In this document: positions 6,624 through 7,582 of the stretch, in pieces
Layout of the letters: the number at the start of each line of letters is the position of its first letter
How positions within the stretch are numbered: position 1 is the stretch's first letter
The notes under the pieces: model-generated
What the model saw: the letters and a program-made list of their open reading frames with translations, nothing else
The model's database searches: none
What the model was told of the DNA's origin: nothing
Assembly (NCBI GenBank): GCA_022736535.1
Contig: DZCT01000243.1
Location: forward strand, 1-7,582
Direction of reading: 5' to 3'
Source: Desulfatirhabdium butyrativorans
GTDB lineage: Bacteria > Desulfobacterota > Desulfobacteria > Desulfobacterales > JAIFKL01
DNA length: 7,582 bases
Made by a program: the position numbers and the translations under genes

Positions 6624-6629
6624 CCTCCC
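6624..6629 (-). promoter_or_regulatory. Ribosome binding site deciding the yceH start
   Basis: GGGAGG on the minus strand is 7 nt upstream of the ATG at 6616. The alternative ATG (6629-6631) abuts this site and has no Shine-Dalgarno of its own. Confidence 0.75.
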
Positions 6630-6660
6630 ATGAAAATTAAGGTGAGTTCGACATACTGCT

Positions 6661-6706
6661 ATTGTCATTTCGAGCGCAGTAGGGTGGGCAACTTGTTGCC
6701 CACCGC
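6661..6706. repeat. Repeat-like spacer block with a perfect 10-bp palindrome
   Basis: ATTGTCATTTCGAGCG (6661-6676) is followed by GTAGGGT and the palindrome GGTGGGCAAC-TT-GTTGCCCACC (6683-6704). Both strings look like widespread intergenic repeats of environmental bacteria (from memory). The palindrome starts 8 bp beyond the stop codon of the truncated sensor gene. No U-run follows on the minus strand, so it is not a standard intrinsic terminator. The rest of the spacer up to yceH shows nothing else. Confidence 0.65.
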
Positions 6707-6711
6707 TATAT

Positions 6712-7582
6712 CTAAAACGGTCTTGATCTTATCAGAAGACCGACCGCCACAAAAATCACAATCCCGATGCCCATGACAATCAAGGCATTGGTGATAAGTT
6801 CTTTGCCGAGTTCCTCATCTTTTTTTCCGATTTCCTCTGCAATCTTTTTACCCATGTCCGCAGCCTTCATTGTCAGTTCGACCACTTCATTTGATTTTTC
6901 TCCCATCATTTTAATATGTTCCTGAAACCGGCTGCTGATGTCTATATACTCATTGACCAATCCGAGAAATTCCTGCGCGTTGCTGTATTCTTTTTCAACA
7001 TTGTCAGAAATATTTTTTTCGTTAAAAAGCAATTTCAATTCCTCAAGATATGCCAGCAAATTATTTGCTTCTTTAAGCGATGCCTCTCCATACTCAATAT
7101 TTCTTTTATGAACATATTGCAACAAATTGATACAGGCATCGCCCGCGTCATGGTGGATGTCAGACAATATGTTTAACTGGCGCCTGTACGTCAGACATTC
7201 TTCTTTCTGACCGCTTATAATAGCAGTTTCCAAAAGATTTCCTGTTTCGGTGATTTCCGCTTTTGCCGCTATCATCAGCTCTTTAGCCAATCCCCCGGCG
7301 GTTTCCACTGTCTCTCTCTGCTTTTTGCTTAATGCCGCTGCGGAGTTATACAGATTGCGATATTCATCCGCCACGGACCGGGCTTTTCGGGCAGTTCCGG
7401 CAATGTCGCTGTGTCCGAGTTTCCGGGCAAAGTTATTCACCCGCGTCAGATGCTTGTTAATGGTATCCAAATCTTTCATCACCTGCTGCTGTGTATCTTC
7501 GGAGCCGTAGAGCAGATAATTTTTTTCTCCGAGTACGGATTTGTAGATGTGGCGTTCCGCATTGACGATTTCATTGAGTTCG
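6712..7582 (-). CDS. Membrane-anchored helical sensor domain, chemoreceptor-like (HBM type), truncated after the transmembrane helix; 5' end outside the window
   Basis: The frame is open to the right edge, giving 289 visible residues (33 before the GTG at 7482, which is probably an internal Val). The visible start, ELNEIVNAERHIYKSVLGEKNYLLYGSEDTQQQ (split: ELNEIVNAERHIYKSV and LGEKNYLLYGSED), has the 'EKNYLLYG' pattern seen in helical bimodular (HBM) sensor domains of methyl-accepting proteins. Nearly everything after it is predicted amphipathic helix. One transmembrane segment (TNALIVMGIGIVIFVAVGLL, about 6735-6794) ends in IRSRPF and a TAG. Chemoreceptors normally continue here as 'RSITRPL...' into HAMP and the methyl-accepting signalling domain; none follows in any minus frame up to yceH. 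An N-terminal transmembrane helix is expected outside the window. It is either a truncated receptor pseudogene or a sensor without its own output. Confidence 0.7.
   Translation of the reverse strand, partial: ELNEIVNAERHIYKSVLGEKNYLLYGSEDTQQQVMKDLDTINKHLTRVNNFARKLGHSDIAGTARKARSVADEYRNLYNSAAALSKKQRETVETAGGLAKELMIAAKAEITETGNLLETAIISGQKEECLTYRRQLNILSDIHHDAGDACINLLQYVHKRNIEYGEASLKEANNLLAYLEELKLLFNEKNISDNVEKEYSNAQEFLGLVNEYIDISSRFQEHIKMMGEKSNEVVELTMKAADMGKKIAEEIGKKDEELGKELITNALIVMGIGIVIFVAVGLLIRSRPF

Noticed and set aside
6683..6704. Intrinsic terminator for the sensor gene
   Set aside because: The stem is perfect, but no U-tract follows on the minus strand and the sequence fits a dispersed repeat better.
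7480..7482. GTG start for the sensor protein
   Set aside because: The frame is open upstream to the window edge with family-like sequence (EKNYLLYG), so this codon is most likely an internal Val.
1..7582. CRISPR array, tRNA, rRNA or complete insertion sequence
   Set aside because: I found no regularly spaced repeat series, cloverleaf, rRNA motif or transposase on either strand.

Overview
The window looks like a chromosomal segment of an anaerobic bacterium of the Desulfobacterota (sulfate-reducer-like) type. This is an inference from a HdrA/MvhD-type flavin and iron-sulfur protein pair, a truncated chemoreceptor-like gene, a YceH/DUF480 gene, about 50% GC in most genes and repeat-rich intergenic spacers. 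No rRNA, tRNA or species marker is present, so the taxon is not proven. Every supported gene lies on the minus strand, so the transcription order runs from high to low coordinates.

In transcription order: (1) 7582-6712 is the 3' part of a membrane-anchored helical sensor resembling the HBM-type ligand-binding region of chemoreceptors. It stops just after the transmembrane helix, with no HAMP or signalling domain. (2) A 95-bp spacer holds a perfect 10-bp palindrome in a repeat-like block. (3) 6616-5939 encodes a YceH/DUF480 protein. (4) A 183-bp spacer holds a nested inverted repeat and a second, imperfect one. (5) 5755-4520 encodes a HdrA-like FAD/[4Fe-4S] protein without the C-terminal ferredoxin domain of HdrA. 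(6) 4448-2859 encodes a QmoB-like protein: degenerate HdrA-type flavoprotein domain, two [4Fe-4S] motifs and a C-terminal MvhD domain. (7) A 160-bp spacer is built around CTTTGCG/CGCAAAG heptamers that fold into a long hairpin. (8) 2698 down to the left edge is a single-chain restriction-modification enzyme (nuclease plus N6-adenine methylase plus specificity region). It is interrupted by an in-frame TAA at 107-109, after which family-like sequence continues in frame to base 1.

The HdrA-like and MvhD-fused proteins appear to form one operon and complement each other: the ferredoxin clusters missing from the first are present in the second. They probably form a soluble electron-transfer complex, possibly flavin-based bifurcating or confurcating, as in Hdr/Mvh or Qmo. 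No HdrB, HdrC, QmoC, DsrC, hydrogenase or dehydrogenase partner is in the window, so the donor and acceptor are unknown. The restriction-modification gene has a block of about 31% GC (361-960) in its specificity half, against about 45-60% in sampled flanking sequence, suggesting exchange of the recognition domain. Three things most deserve a second look: the nonsense codon in the restriction enzyme, the stand-alone Hdr/Mvh-like pair, and the receptor truncated at the membrane beside a repeat.
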